Of a stretch of DNA of 64,000 bases, positions 54,856 to 62,699 are shown one piece after another; the first letter of the stretch is position 1, and each line of letters opens with the position of its first letter. This stretch comes from Labrys okinawensis. Its GTDB lineage: Bacteria; Pseudomonadota; Alphaproteobacteria; Rhizobiales; Labraceae. The stretch is taken from contig NZ_PUEJ01000005.1 in NCBI RefSeq assembly GCF_002982075.1, forward strand, positions 434,001 through 498,000, in the 5' to 3' direction. The notes under the pieces are model-generated. The model had not been told where the DNA came from. It saw only the letters and a list, made by a program, of their open reading frames with translations, and did no database searches. The translations under genes and the position numbers were made by a program.

Positions 54856-55491
54856 ATGGCTGAAACCGTCGCCGAGCGCATCGCGCGCACCCTGGCCGAA
54901 CGCATCGTGCGGGGAGAACTGGGGCCTGGCACCCCGCTCCGGCAGGACAGGATCGCGGCGGAGTTCGAGGCGAGCCATGTGCCCGCCCGCGAGGCCTTCC
55001 AGCTGCTGCGCGCCCAGGGGCTCGCCGTCAGTGAGCCCCGGCGCGGCATGCGGGTGGCACCGCTCGACCGCAAGGCGGCGCAGGAAATCGTCGAGATCCG
55101 GGCGAACCTTGAAGTGTTGGCCGTCAGCCAGGCCATTCCCTGGCTGAATGCGGTGAGCTTGGAGCGAATGGAGCAGGCTCTTCGGGCAGGCGACCGGGCC
55201 GAGACCATCGAGGAGTGGGAGTTGGCCAACCGCGCCTTCCACCGTGAGATCGTGGCGCCCTGCCGCATGCCCCGGCTGCTGGCCATGCTGGACGGACTGC
55301 AGCTAGCCAACTCACGCATCATCTTCGCCGCGACACGCACGGCCGGTTGGCGGCCCGGCACGAGTCACGCCCACCGGCAGATCCTCGATGCCCTGAGGCA
55401 GCGCGACGCCGGCCGCGCGGCCACCCTGCTGCAGTCACATATCCGCGGGCTGGAGCAGGTCAGGGGAGGCGGGTTGGTTTCCATGCCCTGA
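54856..55491 (+). CDS. bioR: GntR-family biotin regulator BioR
   Basis: A 211-residue GntR/FCD regulator. N-terminal winged helix RIARTLAERIVRGELGPGTPLRQDRIAAEFEASHVPAREAFQLLRAQGLAV, then an FCD-type helical domain (about 75-205). It is divergent from bioB with BioR-type boxes between them, which identifies it as BioR, the repressor that replaces BirA-type control in many alphaproteobacteria. BioR is not known to sense a small ligand directly. The start is at ATG 54856. Confidence 0.9.
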   Translation: MAETVAERIARTLAERIVRGELGPGTPLRQDRIAAEFEASHVPAREAFQLLRAQGLAVSEPRRGMRVAPLDRKAAQEIVEIRANLEVLAVSQAIPWLNAVSLERMEQALRAGDRAETIEEWELANRAFHREIVAPCRMPRLLAMLDGLQLANSRIIFAATRTAGWRPGTSHAHRQILDALRQRDAGRAATLLQSHIRGLEQVRGGGLVSMP

Positions 55492-55639
55492 CCGCCAGGC
55501 CATGACCCTCCCGTGCGGGCTCATAAAGCCGCAGGGTCTTGGCCGAGACGCCCAGCGCCGGTATGAATCACCCCTCGCTGGCTGACCATCCTCTTATCGA
55601 GACGGCCCCAAGGGCAAGGTCAAGCCTGCCGGCTCTCCA

Positions 55640-56098
55640 TCACGCCGCGCCGTCTTCCTCGACCTTGAGGATGACGGCATCCTTGGCATCGACGGCTCGC
55701 CCGTCGCTGGTGCGGATCTCGAGCTGGATGGCCTGTCCGGTCTCGCGTTCCACCAGCCGCGAATGCGGCTCGCCGGGTGCGAACAGATGCGCCTCGCCGA
55801 ACTTCCGCAGGGCGACCATCACCGGGAAGAGATCCCGGCCCATCTCGGTGAGGTGATATTCCTGGTGTGCGCCGCCATCCGTCGCCGGCACGGCCTTGAG
55901 AATGCCGCGGGCGATCAGCGTCTTCAGCCGTTCGGACAGGATGTTCTTGGCGATGCCGAGACTCTTCTGAAACTCGCCGAAGCGCGTCAGCCCGTCGAAA
56001 GCATCGCGCACGATCAGCAGCGACCACCAGTCGCCGATCACATCGAGCGATCGCGCGCTCGGACAATAGTCCCCGGTAAGGCTCTTGCGCTTGACCAT
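55640..56098 (-). CDS. HxlR family transcriptional regulator
   Basis: A 152-residue HxlR-type winged helix: CPSARSLDVIGDWWSLLIVRDAFDGLTRFGEFQKSLGIAKNILSERLKTLIARGIL, then YHLTEMGRDLFPVMVALRKFGE. A C-terminal extension of ~45 residues (RLVERETGQAIQLEIRTSDGRAVD) follows, as in many longer HxlR members. It is divergent from an MFS transporter gene across ~107 bases and probably controls it. Confidence 0.9.
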   Translation of the reverse strand: MVKRKSLTGDYCPSARSLDVIGDWWSLLIVRDAFDGLTRFGEFQKSLGIAKNILSERLKTLIARGILKAVPATDGGAHQEYHLTEMGRDLFPVMVALRKFGEAHLFAPGEPHSRLVERETGQAIQLEIRTSDGRAVDAKDAVILKVEEDGAA

Positions 56099-56205
56099 CG
56101 TCTCGTTTGTTTCCGGATGCTTTCCCCAATTTCGGTTGCATCATAAAACCTCATCGCCTATGAGGCAATGGTTTCATTATTAAACCTATTTGAGGTGGAG
56201 TTGCC

Positions 56206-57471
56206 ATGCCCTCGGACGTGGAATTGGGGTCCTCCTGCACTGCCGCATTGAAGGCCGGCGCGCCGCAGCCTTCCGCGCTGCTGTCCCGCTCTCTCATTCT
56301 GCTTTTTGCGGTGGCGAGCGGCCTTGCCGTCGCCAATGCCTATTTTGCCCACCCGTTGCTCGACGTCATGGCGGACGATCTCGGCCTGTCGCGTGCCACC
56401 GCCGGCCTCATCGTCGGCGCGACCCAGCTCGGTTATGGTATCGGTCTCATCCTGCTGGTGCCGATCGGGGATCTGGTCGACCGGCGCAAGCTGGTCATCG
56501 GGCAGTCGCTGCTGTCAGTGCTCGCTCTCGTCTCGATCGCCTTTGCTTCGAGCGCTGCCATGCTGCTCGCTTCGATGGTCGTGATGGGCCTGCTGGCCGT
56601 GGTCACCCAGGCTTTCGTCGCCTATGCCGCCAGCCTGGCACAGCCATCGGCACGCGGCGAGGTGGTCGGTATCGTCACCAGCGGCATCGTGCTCGGCATT
56701 CTTCTGGCCCGCACCGTCGCCGGCGCGCTCACCGATCTCTCCGGCTGGCGCACCGTCTATGTCGTCTCCGCAGCTGCCACGCTCGCCATCGTCCTGGCCT
56801 TGTGGAAGATGCTGCCGGCGCAACAGCGACCAGCGCAGCGCCTGGCATACCCCAAGCTGATCGCCTCTCTCTTCAGCCTGTTCGTGCAGGAGCCGGTGCT
56901 GCGGATCCGCGCCATTATCGCCATGCTGATCTTTGCCGACATCACCACGCTGCTGGCGCCGCTGGTGATGCCCCTGAGCGCGCCGCCCTTTTCCTTCTCG
57001 CACAGCGTGATCGGCCTGTTCGGCCTAGCCGGCGCTGCTGGAGCTCTCGGGGCGTCCTGGGCGGGACGCTGGACCGACAGGGGCCATGGGCAGCGCGTAA
57101 CCGGAATCGCACTCGGCCTGATGCTGCTTGCCTGGCTGCCGATCGGATTATTGCCCTATTCAATCCTGTGGCTGGTCCTCGGCGTTCTCGTCATCGATTT
57201 CGGCCTCCAAGCCGTGCATGTCACCAATCAGGGCATGATCTACCGCATCAGGCCGGAGGCGCAGAGCCGGCTGACGGCCGCCTATATGGTGTTCTATTCG
57301 ATCGGCAGTGCCGTCGGCTCGTCGTCCTCGACGATGGTCTATGCCTATGCCGGCTGGACCGGCGTCAGCCTGCTCGGCGCTGCCATTGCGGCGACCACCC
57401 TGGTGTTCTGGGCGGCAACCCTGCGGGCAACCCCCAGGGAGGCGACGCAGGCGATCAATGCCGCTGAGTAA
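56206..57471 (+). CDS. MFS transporter
   Basis: A 421-residue major facilitator with about 12 helices. DHA1-like sequence: LAVANAYFAHPLLDVMADDLGLSRATAGLIVGATQLGYGIGLILLVPIGDLVDRRKLVIG carries the loop 2-3 motif. VARTVAGALTDLSGWRTVYVVSA is typical of YgaY/NepI-like sugar-efflux and drug transporters. Divergent HxlR regulator upstream. The substrate is unknown. Confidence 0.9.
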   Translation: MPSDVELGSSCTAALKAGAPQPSALLSRSLILLFAVASGLAVANAYFAHPLLDVMADDLGLSRATAGLIVGATQLGYGIGLILLVPIGDLVDRRKLVIGQSLLSVLALVSIAFASSAAMLLASMVVMGLLAVVTQAFVAYAASLAQPSARGEVVGIVTSGIVLGILLARTVAGALTDLSGWRTVYVVSAAATLAIVLALWKMLPAQQRPAQRLAYPKLIASLFSLFVQEPVLRIRAIIAMLIFADITTLLAPLVMPLSAPPFSFSHSVIGLFGLAGAAGALGASWAGRWTDRGHGQRVTGIALGLMLLAWLPIGLLPYSILWLVLGVLVIDFGLQAVHVTNQGMIYRIRPEAQSRLTAAYMVFYSIGSAVGSSSSTMVYAYAGWTGVSLLGAAIAATTLVFWAATLRATPREATQAINAAE

Positions 57472-57490
57472 TGGTGCGCGATCGAGGGGT

Positions 57491-57826
57491 TCAGGCCGAA
57501 TGGCGCCGCTTCAGCTTGCCAAGCAGCGACGTCATTTCCCTGAGGGCCTGCAACTCGCCGCTGTCCTGGGCAACGGCGCAGCCCCTATCCCAGACGGTGA
57601 TCGCCTCCGGCGCATTGCCTGCCTTGGCATGGGCGGCACCGAGCTGCTTGTAGGCGGCGGCATAATCCGGTTTCAGGGCGATGGCTTGCGTGAGGTGCAT
57701 GATGGCTCCGGCCGGGTCGCCTTGTTCCAGCCGGGCGCGGCCGAGCGTGAAGCGCGCAAGGGCATTGTCGCGGCCGGAGGCAATCTGCTGTTCGAGGCGG
57801 GCGATCAATCCGCCTGCGTCGGCCAT
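57491..57826 (-). CDS. Tetratricopeptide-repeat protein
   Basis: A 111-residue protein with two to three TPR units: ARFTLGRARLEQGDPAGAIMHLTQAIALKPDYAAAYKQLGAAHAKAGNAPEAITVWDRG. The start at 57826 overlaps the end of the flavin reductase gene by 22 bases and has GAGGAG eight bases upstream. Similar small TPR proteins are found next to flavin reductase genes in other Rhizobiales. Its partner is unknown. Confidence 0.83.
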   Translation of the reverse strand: MADAGGLIARLEQQIASGRDNALARFTLGRARLEQGDPAGAIMHLTQAIALKPDYAAAYKQLGAAHAKAGNAPEAITVWDRGCAVAQDSGELQALREMTSLLGKLKRRHSA

Positions 57827-58407
57827 GGCTGAGGCTCCTCGCTCGAGAGTGTCGGCCATCCCGAAAGCGGGGTCGGCCGGTGATATTGCCGCCGGTGCCA
57901 GAGCAGCGGGGTCGCCTCCTTCACCAGCTTCGTTTCGACAACCGCGCCGGCGATGACGAGATGCGTGGGGATCGACATGCTGCCGATCAATTCGCACTCG
58001 ATGGAAGCGGCGGCCGAGGACAGGCGTGGGGCGCCGGATTTCCAGTTCTGCCAGTCACCGACGCTGAAGCGGTCTATGTCGCCGAACTTGCCGGCGAAGG
58101 CATCGGCGATGGTTTCCTGGTTGCTGGCGAGCATCGCCACGGAAAAGCGGCCGGTGGCAAGAATGAGCTCAGCCAGGCGGCATGTCCGATTGATCGAAAC
58201 CAGAACGGAAGGCGGGTCTGCCGAAAGGGATAGCACGGCCGTTGCCGTACGCCCCTGGCGTTCGCCCTGCCAATGAGCGGCGACGACGCACACCGTCGCC
58301 GCCAGGTTCGACATCGCCTCGGCGAACTCCGACCGGTCGATGGGAGACCGCTGCGGCGATGTCCATGCCATCGGGGTGACGGGGGCGGAACGGTCGATCT
58401 CACGCAT
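57805..58407 (-). CDS. Flavin reductase family protein
   Basis: A 200-residue FMN-binding split-barrel flavin reductase: FAEAMSNLAATVCVVAAHWQGERQGRTATAVLSLSADPPSVLVSINRTCRLAELI, then RFSVAMLASNQETIADAFAG and ECELIGSMSIPTHLVIAGAVVET. It supplies reduced flavin to a partner oxygenase or acts alone. The start follows GGGAGAAGG. It overlaps the TPR gene, suggesting an operon. Confidence 0.9.
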   Translation of the reverse strand: MREIDRSAPVTPMAWTSPQRSPIDRSEFAEAMSNLAATVCVVAAHWQGERQGRTATAVLSLSADPPSVLVSINRTCRLAELILATGRFSVAMLASNQETIADAFAGKFGDIDRFSVGDWQNWKSGAPRLSSAAASIECELIGSMSIPTHLVIAGAVVETKLVKEATPLLWHRRQYHRPTPLSGWPTLSSEEPQPWPTQAD

Positions 58408-58448
58408 GATACCTTCTCCCGCTCTGCCCGACATGCCCCGGCCAGTGG

Positions 58449-59057
58449 TCAAAGCGCAGCCAGATTAGCTTCGGCGAATTCGTAATTGGCCAGCTTGTCG
58501 AGGAAGTTCGCGACGTAATCGGGGCGACGGTTGCGGAAGTCGACGTAATAGCTGTGCTCCCAGACGTCGAGGCCGAGCAGGGGCGTGCCTTCGCCGGTGG
58601 CGAGCGGATTGGAGCCGTTGGGCGTCTTGGTGACCTTCAGCTTGCCGTCCTTGCCCGCGACGAGCCAGGCCCAGCCCGATCCGAACTGCGTAGTCGCCGC
58701 GGTCTTGAAGGCTTCCTTGAAAGCCTCGGTGCCGCCGAAATCGGCATCGATCCTGGCCTGCAGCTTGCCGGGAATGCCGCCGCCATTCGGGCTGAGCGCC
58801 TGCCAGAAGTGAATATGGTTCCAATGCTGTCCGGCATTGTTGAACACCGGTGCCGCCTCCGGCCGGTCCTTGACCAGGGCGATGATCTCCTCAAGCGTCT
58901 TGCCCGCGAGCGCAGGATCCTTTTCCACGAAACCGTTCAGGGCCGTGACATAGGCCTGATGATGCTTGCCGTGGTGGAGCTCCAGCGTTTCCTGGCTCAT
59001 GCCGCGTGCGGCGAGGGCATTGATGCCATAGGGCAGGGCGGGCAGCGTGAAGGCCAT
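58449..59057 (-). CDS. sodB: Superoxide dismutase (Fe/Mn)
   Basis: A 202-residue Fe/Mn superoxide dismutase. Metal ligands are visible in LELHHGKHHQAYV, NNAGQHWNHIHFWQ and GLDVWEHSYYVDF. The GGGIPGKL and FGSGWAWLV segments favour the iron or cambialistic type. No signal peptide, so it is cytoplasmic. The start at 59057 gives the conserved MAFTLPALPYGINAL. Confidence 0.95.
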   Translation of the reverse strand: MAFTLPALPYGINALAARGMSQETLELHHGKHHQAYVTALNGFVEKDPALAGKTLEEIIALVKDRPEAAPVFNNAGQHWNHIHFWQALSPNGGGIPGKLQARIDADFGGTEAFKEAFKTAATTQFGSGWAWLVAGKDGKLKVTKTPNGSNPLATGEGTPLLGLDVWEHSYYVDFRNRRPDYVANFLDKLANYEFAEANLAAL

Positions 59058-59230
59058 GGTCTTTCTCCATCCTTGAGGACCGCGCCCGCCATCCACGGAC
59101 GCGCAATCCATTTTCAAAGTTTTTTCTTTGAAAAACGAAATGCCTCATATGTCAAGCCGACGGTTGGAAAATCACCAGGCTTCGCCTCGGCATGGCTTCG
59201 GAAGTCCGACGCGCAGTCTATTCGCCCGCA

Positions 59231-59803
59231 TCACGCAGGGCTGTCCGGCAGCAGGCGCATTATGTCCTCGAATATCTCCTGCCATTCGGCTTCGGTCATC
59301 TGCACGAATTGAAAGCTGTGCAGGAAGAAGAGGCCCTCGGAGGCGAGAAAGGCGAGGCGCGCGTTGCGTCCTTCGGGAGAAGAGGGATCGATAGCCGTCA
59401 GATAACGGCGGTACCAGGCCCGGGTATCGGCCAGCTGGTCCGGGCTCTGGATCAGGGTTGCCAGCATGGCGGCCGAACGGGAAGCATCTTTTTCGTCCGT
59501 ATGGCGATTGGCCTCGACATAGGCCCGCACCATGGCGAGAGGACCTGGCTGTTTGGCCGCGATCCGGGCGACCTCGGCGTCGAAACCTGCAGTCCAACGC
59601 TCCAGCATGGCTTTGAGCAGGCCGTCCTTGCTACCGAAGCAATATTGCACGCCGCCCTTGGTGATGCCCGCTTCCTTGGCAACCGCATCGATAGTCAGGC
59701 CGGCGGGGCCGGTGCGCGCCACCACGGCTTCGGCCGCATCGAGAACCTTGTTGCGATCGATGCTGCGGGGCCGGCCGAGGCCACTTCTCTCTTTTGTTTC
59801 CAT
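59231..59803 (-). CDS. TetR family transcriptional regulator
   Basis: A 190-residue TetR regulator: KVLDAAEAVVARTGPAGLTIDAVAKEAGITKGGVQYCFGSKDGLLKAMLERW, with a TetR_C_33-like ligand domain. The start ATG at 59803 lies inside the CATACGTATG operator, and no ribosome site precedes it; TATAAAT a few bases upstream suggests a leaderless message. It is divergent from an MFS drug exporter and likely represses it. Confidence 0.9.
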   Translation of the reverse strand: METKERSGLGRPRSIDRNKVLDAAEAVVARTGPAGLTIDAVAKEAGITKGGVQYCFGSKDGLLKAMLERWTAGFDAEVARIAAKQPGPLAMVRAYVEANRHTDEKDASRSAAMLATLIQSPDQLADTRAWYRRYLTAIDPSSPEGRNARLAFLASEGLFFLHSFQFVQMTEAEWQEIFEDIMRLLPDSPA

Positions 59804-59810
59804 ACGTATG
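59801..59810. promoter_or_regulatory. TetR operator CATACGTATG
   Basis: A perfect 10-bp palindrome overlapping the TetR start codon, 77 bases before the MFS start, flanked by AT-rich promoter-like sequence. Sites of this form are typical of drug-responsive TetR regulators. Confidence 0.65.
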
Positions 59811-59886
59811 TATTTATATTGACCGGGTGGGGTGGGCAAGCGGTCCGCTTTGCGCGGACAAGTTTCATTCAACGCTGAACTCGATC

Positions 59887-61392
59887 ATGGCATATCACAA
59901 TCGCTGGCTGGTTCTCGCAATCGTTTCGAGTGCCCTGTTCCTCATCGTCGTCGACCTGACCGTGCTCTACACGGCGTTGCCGCGGCTGACCCATGACCTG
60001 GCGGCGACCGCCTCCGAAAAGCTCTGGATCCTCAATGCCTATCCACTGGTCGTCGCCGGCCTGCTGCCGGGCTGCGGCACGCTGTGCGATCGCATCGGCG
60101 CCAAGCGCCTGTTCATGGCCGGCCTGATCGCCTTCGGGGCGGCCTCGCTGCTGGCGGCCTTCGCACCCGGTTCGGCCGTGCTGATCGCCGCCCGCGGCTT
60201 GCTGGCCGTCGGCGCGGCTATGATGATGCCTGCCACCCTTGCCATCATTCGCCTCACCTTTTCCAGCGAGAAGGAGAGGGCCTTCGCCATCGGTGTCTGG
60301 GCAGCCGTTGCCTCGAGCGGCGCGGCTTTCGGACCCGTGCTCGGCGGCCTGCTGCTCGAATTCTTCTGGTGGGGTTCGGTCTTCCTGATCAACGTTCCCG
60401 TGGTGATCGGAGCGTGGCTAGCGGCTTGGCTTGTGCTGGAAAACCGTCCGAGCCGTGCCACCCATCCTTGGGACCTCGTCGGCTCGCTGCAGATCATGGT
60501 CGGACTGATCGCCGCGGCCTATGCCATCAAGGAAGTGGGCAAGCGTTCGCCGAGCTGGGAGGCCGCCCTCGCGGCTGGGCTCCTTGCCGCTCTGGCATTC
60601 TTCCTTTTCAGGCGGCGGCAGCGCCGGAGCGAGATGCCGCTGATCGATTTCGGCCTGTTCCGCAATCCCGAATTCGCCGCGGGCGTCATCGTCGCCACCG
60701 TATCATCGGCGGCCCTGATCGGCGTGGAACTGGTGTTCAGCCAGCATCTGCAACTGGTGCGGGGTCTGTCGCCGCTGCAGGCAGGCCTGCTGCTGCTTCC
60801 CGTTCCCCTGGCATCGATCGTGGCGGGGCCATTGGCGGGCCTCGCTCTGCCGCGACTCGGGACCCGTCACGTGCTGTGGATGTCGCTGACACTGGCGGGT
60901 GGCGGTCTCGCCGCCTTCCTGCTGACACATGATGGAACGGCGGCGCTCTGGCTGACGGCGCTGAGCGCCATGGGGTTCGGCGTCGGGGCGTCGATGTCGG
61001 CCGCGTCCAGTGCGATCATGGTCAATGCGCCGGAGGAGCGGGCCGGCATGGCCGCCTCGATCGAGGAGGTTTCCTACGAACTCGGCGGCGCGCTCGGCGT
61101 GGCCGTGATGGGCACCATCATGTCGGCGATCTACACGGCAATGCTGGTGCTGCCGTCCGACTTGCCGGTTGCCGGTGCGGTGCGCGACAGCCTGGACGAG
61201 GCCCTGCTCGCGGCCGAAGGACTCCCTTCGCCCTCGGCCGACACGCTGGTGCGGCTGGCACGCGCGGCTTTCGAGCAGGCCTTTCTCGGCGTGATCGCCG
61301 TCTGCTCGCTGCTCTTCCTGCTGACGGCCCTCGTCGTCGGCCTGATGGGGCGCCGCCGGGATCGGATGGGTGACCGTCAACCGATCGGTTGA
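59887..61392 (+). CDS. MFS drug exporter, DHA2 (14-helix) family
   Basis: A 501-residue transporter with about 14 hydrophobic helices. EmrB/QacA signatures: VVDLTVLYTALPRLTHDLAATASEKLWILNAYPLVVAGLLPGCGTLCDRIGAKRLFMAGL and the motif C region AVASSGAAFGPVLGGLLLEFFWWGSVFLINVPV. Typical substrates are quaternary ammonium compounds and dyes; this one, like SmvA/QacA, starts MAYHNRWLVLAIV. Regulated by the divergent TetR. Its last codons overlap those of cydX in a palindrome. Confidence 0.92.
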   Translation: MAYHNRWLVLAIVSSALFLIVVDLTVLYTALPRLTHDLAATASEKLWILNAYPLVVAGLLPGCGTLCDRIGAKRLFMAGLIAFGAASLLAAFAPGSAVLIAARGLLAVGAAMMMPATLAIIRLTFSSEKERAFAIGVWAAVASSGAAFGPVLGGLLLEFFWWGSVFLINVPVVIGAWLAAWLVLENRPSRATHPWDLVGSLQIMVGLIAAAYAIKEVGKRSPSWEAALAAGLLAALAFFLFRRRQRRSEMPLIDFGLFRNPEFAAGVIVATVSSAALIGVELVFSQHLQLVRGLSPLQAGLLLLPVPLASIVAGPLAGLALPRLGTRHVLWMSLTLAGGGLAAFLLTHDGTAALWLTALSAMGFGVGASMSAASSAIMVNAPEERAGMAASIEEVSYELGGALGVAVMGTIMSAIYTAMLVLPSDLPVAGAVRDSLDEALLAAEGLPSPSADTLVRLARAAFEQAFLGVIAVCSLLFLLTALVVGLMGRRRDRMGDRQPIG

Positions 61393-61394
61393 CG
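61375..61394. repeat. 20-bp perfect palindrome shared by two convergent stop codons
   Basis: CGTCAACCGATCGGTTGACG contains the stops of both the MFS gene (TGA 61390-61392) and cydX (61377-61379 on the other strand). Both proteins therefore end in RQPIG. Confidence 0.85.
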
Positions 61395-61517
61395 ATCAGG
61401 CCTGTTCTCCGGCTTCGCGGCGTCGACCTTCTGCTCGCGCAACTCGAACCACATGGCATTGAGAATGGCGAAGGAGCAGGCAAGGCCGACCCCGAGCATC
61501 CAGGAAAAGTACCACAT
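61377..61517 (-). CDS. cydX: Cytochrome bd oxidase small subunit CydX
   Basis: A 46-residue membrane peptide, MWYFSWMLGVGLACSFAILN..., with one transmembrane helix (about residues 4-23) and the conserved N-terminal WYFxWxLG and AMWFE motifs of CydX. It stabilises the heme centres of cytochrome bd. It follows cydB by 12 bases with GGAGG upstream of its ATG. It is too short for many gene finders. Its end overlaps the convergent MFS gene by 16 bases. Confidence 0.9.
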   Translation of the reverse strand: MWYFSWMLGVGLACSFAILNAMWFELREQKVDAAKPENRPDRQPIG

Positions 61518-61529
61518 GGACCGACCTCC

Positions 61530-62678
61530 TCAGTAGGCGTTGGGATTGCGGCCGATCGAGTCGGCCGTGACAGGGCCGCGCATCACGCGGAAGACCCAAG
61601 TGGTGTAGGCCAGGATCAGCGGCAGGAAGACCGCCGTCGCCAGCAGCATGACGAAGAGCGTCATGTGACTGGAGGACGCGTCCCACACGGTGAGGCTGAC
61701 CTTGGGATCGAGCGAGCTCGGCAGCAGGAAGGGAAACAGCGCCAGGCCAGCCGTGGCGATGATGCCGATGATGCCGAGGCTGCTGCCGGCGATCGCGAGT
61801 TTACCCATGCGGGCCGACAGGCCGGCAAAAGCCACCAGCGGGCCAAGCAGGCCAAGGGTCGGCGCGGTCCACATCCAGCCGTGGCTATGGAAGTTGGCGA
61901 GCCAGCGCCCCGTTTCGAGCGCGACCGACTTGCCGAGCGGATTGGATGGCCCGAGCGGGTCCTGCTGGCTGGTGACGACATAGCCGTCTATGCCATAAGC
62001 GATCCACACACCGCCGAGGGCGAACAGCGCCAGGGTTGCCAGCGCGGCAAGACGGCCATAAGAGCGCGCTCGCTCCGTCATCGGCCCCTGCGTGCGGGCC
62101 GAAATCACGGTCGCGCCATGGGTGACCAGCATGGCGAGGCTGACCAGCCCGGCGAGCAGCGGGAAGGGCCTCAGGAGACCGAAGAAGGTGCCGCTATAGG
62201 ACGGGCGTAGCGTGGCGTCGAGGCCGAAGGGCACGCCCAGCAGCACATTGCCGACGGCGACCCCGAAGATCAGGGCGGGCACGAAACCGCCGAGGAACAG
62301 GGCGCAATCCCACAAAGTGCGCCAGCGCGGGTCCTGGAGTTTGCCGCGGAACTTGAAACCGACGGGCCGCAGGATCAAGGCCAGCAAGATGGCGATCATT
62401 GCCAGATAGAAGCCGGAAAAGGACGTGGCATAGAGCGCCGGCCAGGCTGCGAAAATCGCGCCGCCGCCCAGGATCAGCCAGACCTGGTTGCCTTCCCAGG
62501 TCGGCCCCATCAGGTTGATGAGGATGCGGCGTTCCTCGTCGGTGCGGGCGGCAAAGGGCAGCAGGGCCCCGATGCCGAGGTCATAGCCATCCATGATGGC
62601 AAAGCCGATCAGGAGCACGCCCAGCAGGGCCCACCAGATCAGGCGCAGGGTTTCATAGTCGAGAGGGATCGTGTTCAT
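61530..62678 (-). CDS. cydB: Cytochrome bd ubiquinol oxidase subunit II
   Basis: A 382-residue inner-membrane subunit with about nine helices. [20 protein letters not shown] near the start, [38 protein letters not shown] and the C-terminal [35 protein letters not shown] are the family pattern. It follows cydA by 21 bases and precedes cydX. Confidence 0.96.
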   Translation of the reverse strand: MNTIPLDYETLRLIWWALLGVLLIGFAIMDGYDLGIGALLPFAARTDEERRILINLMGPTWEGNQVWLILGGGAIFAAWPALYATSFSGFYLAMIAILLALILRPVGFKFRGKLQDPRWRTLWDCALFLGGFVPALIFGVAVGNVLLGVPFGLDATLRPSYSGTFFGLLRPFPLLAGLVSLAMLVTHGATVISARTQGPMTERARSYGRLAALATLALFALGGVWIAYGIDGYVVTSQQDPLGPSNPLGKSVALETGRWLANFHSHGWMWTAPTLGLLGPLVAFAGLSARMGKLAIAGSSLGIIGIIATAGLALFPFLLPSSLDPKVSLTVWDASSSHMTLFVMLLATAVFLPLILAYTTWVFRVMRGPVTADSIGRNPNAY

Positions 62679-62699
62679 GATTGCGTATCCTGATCTGGC

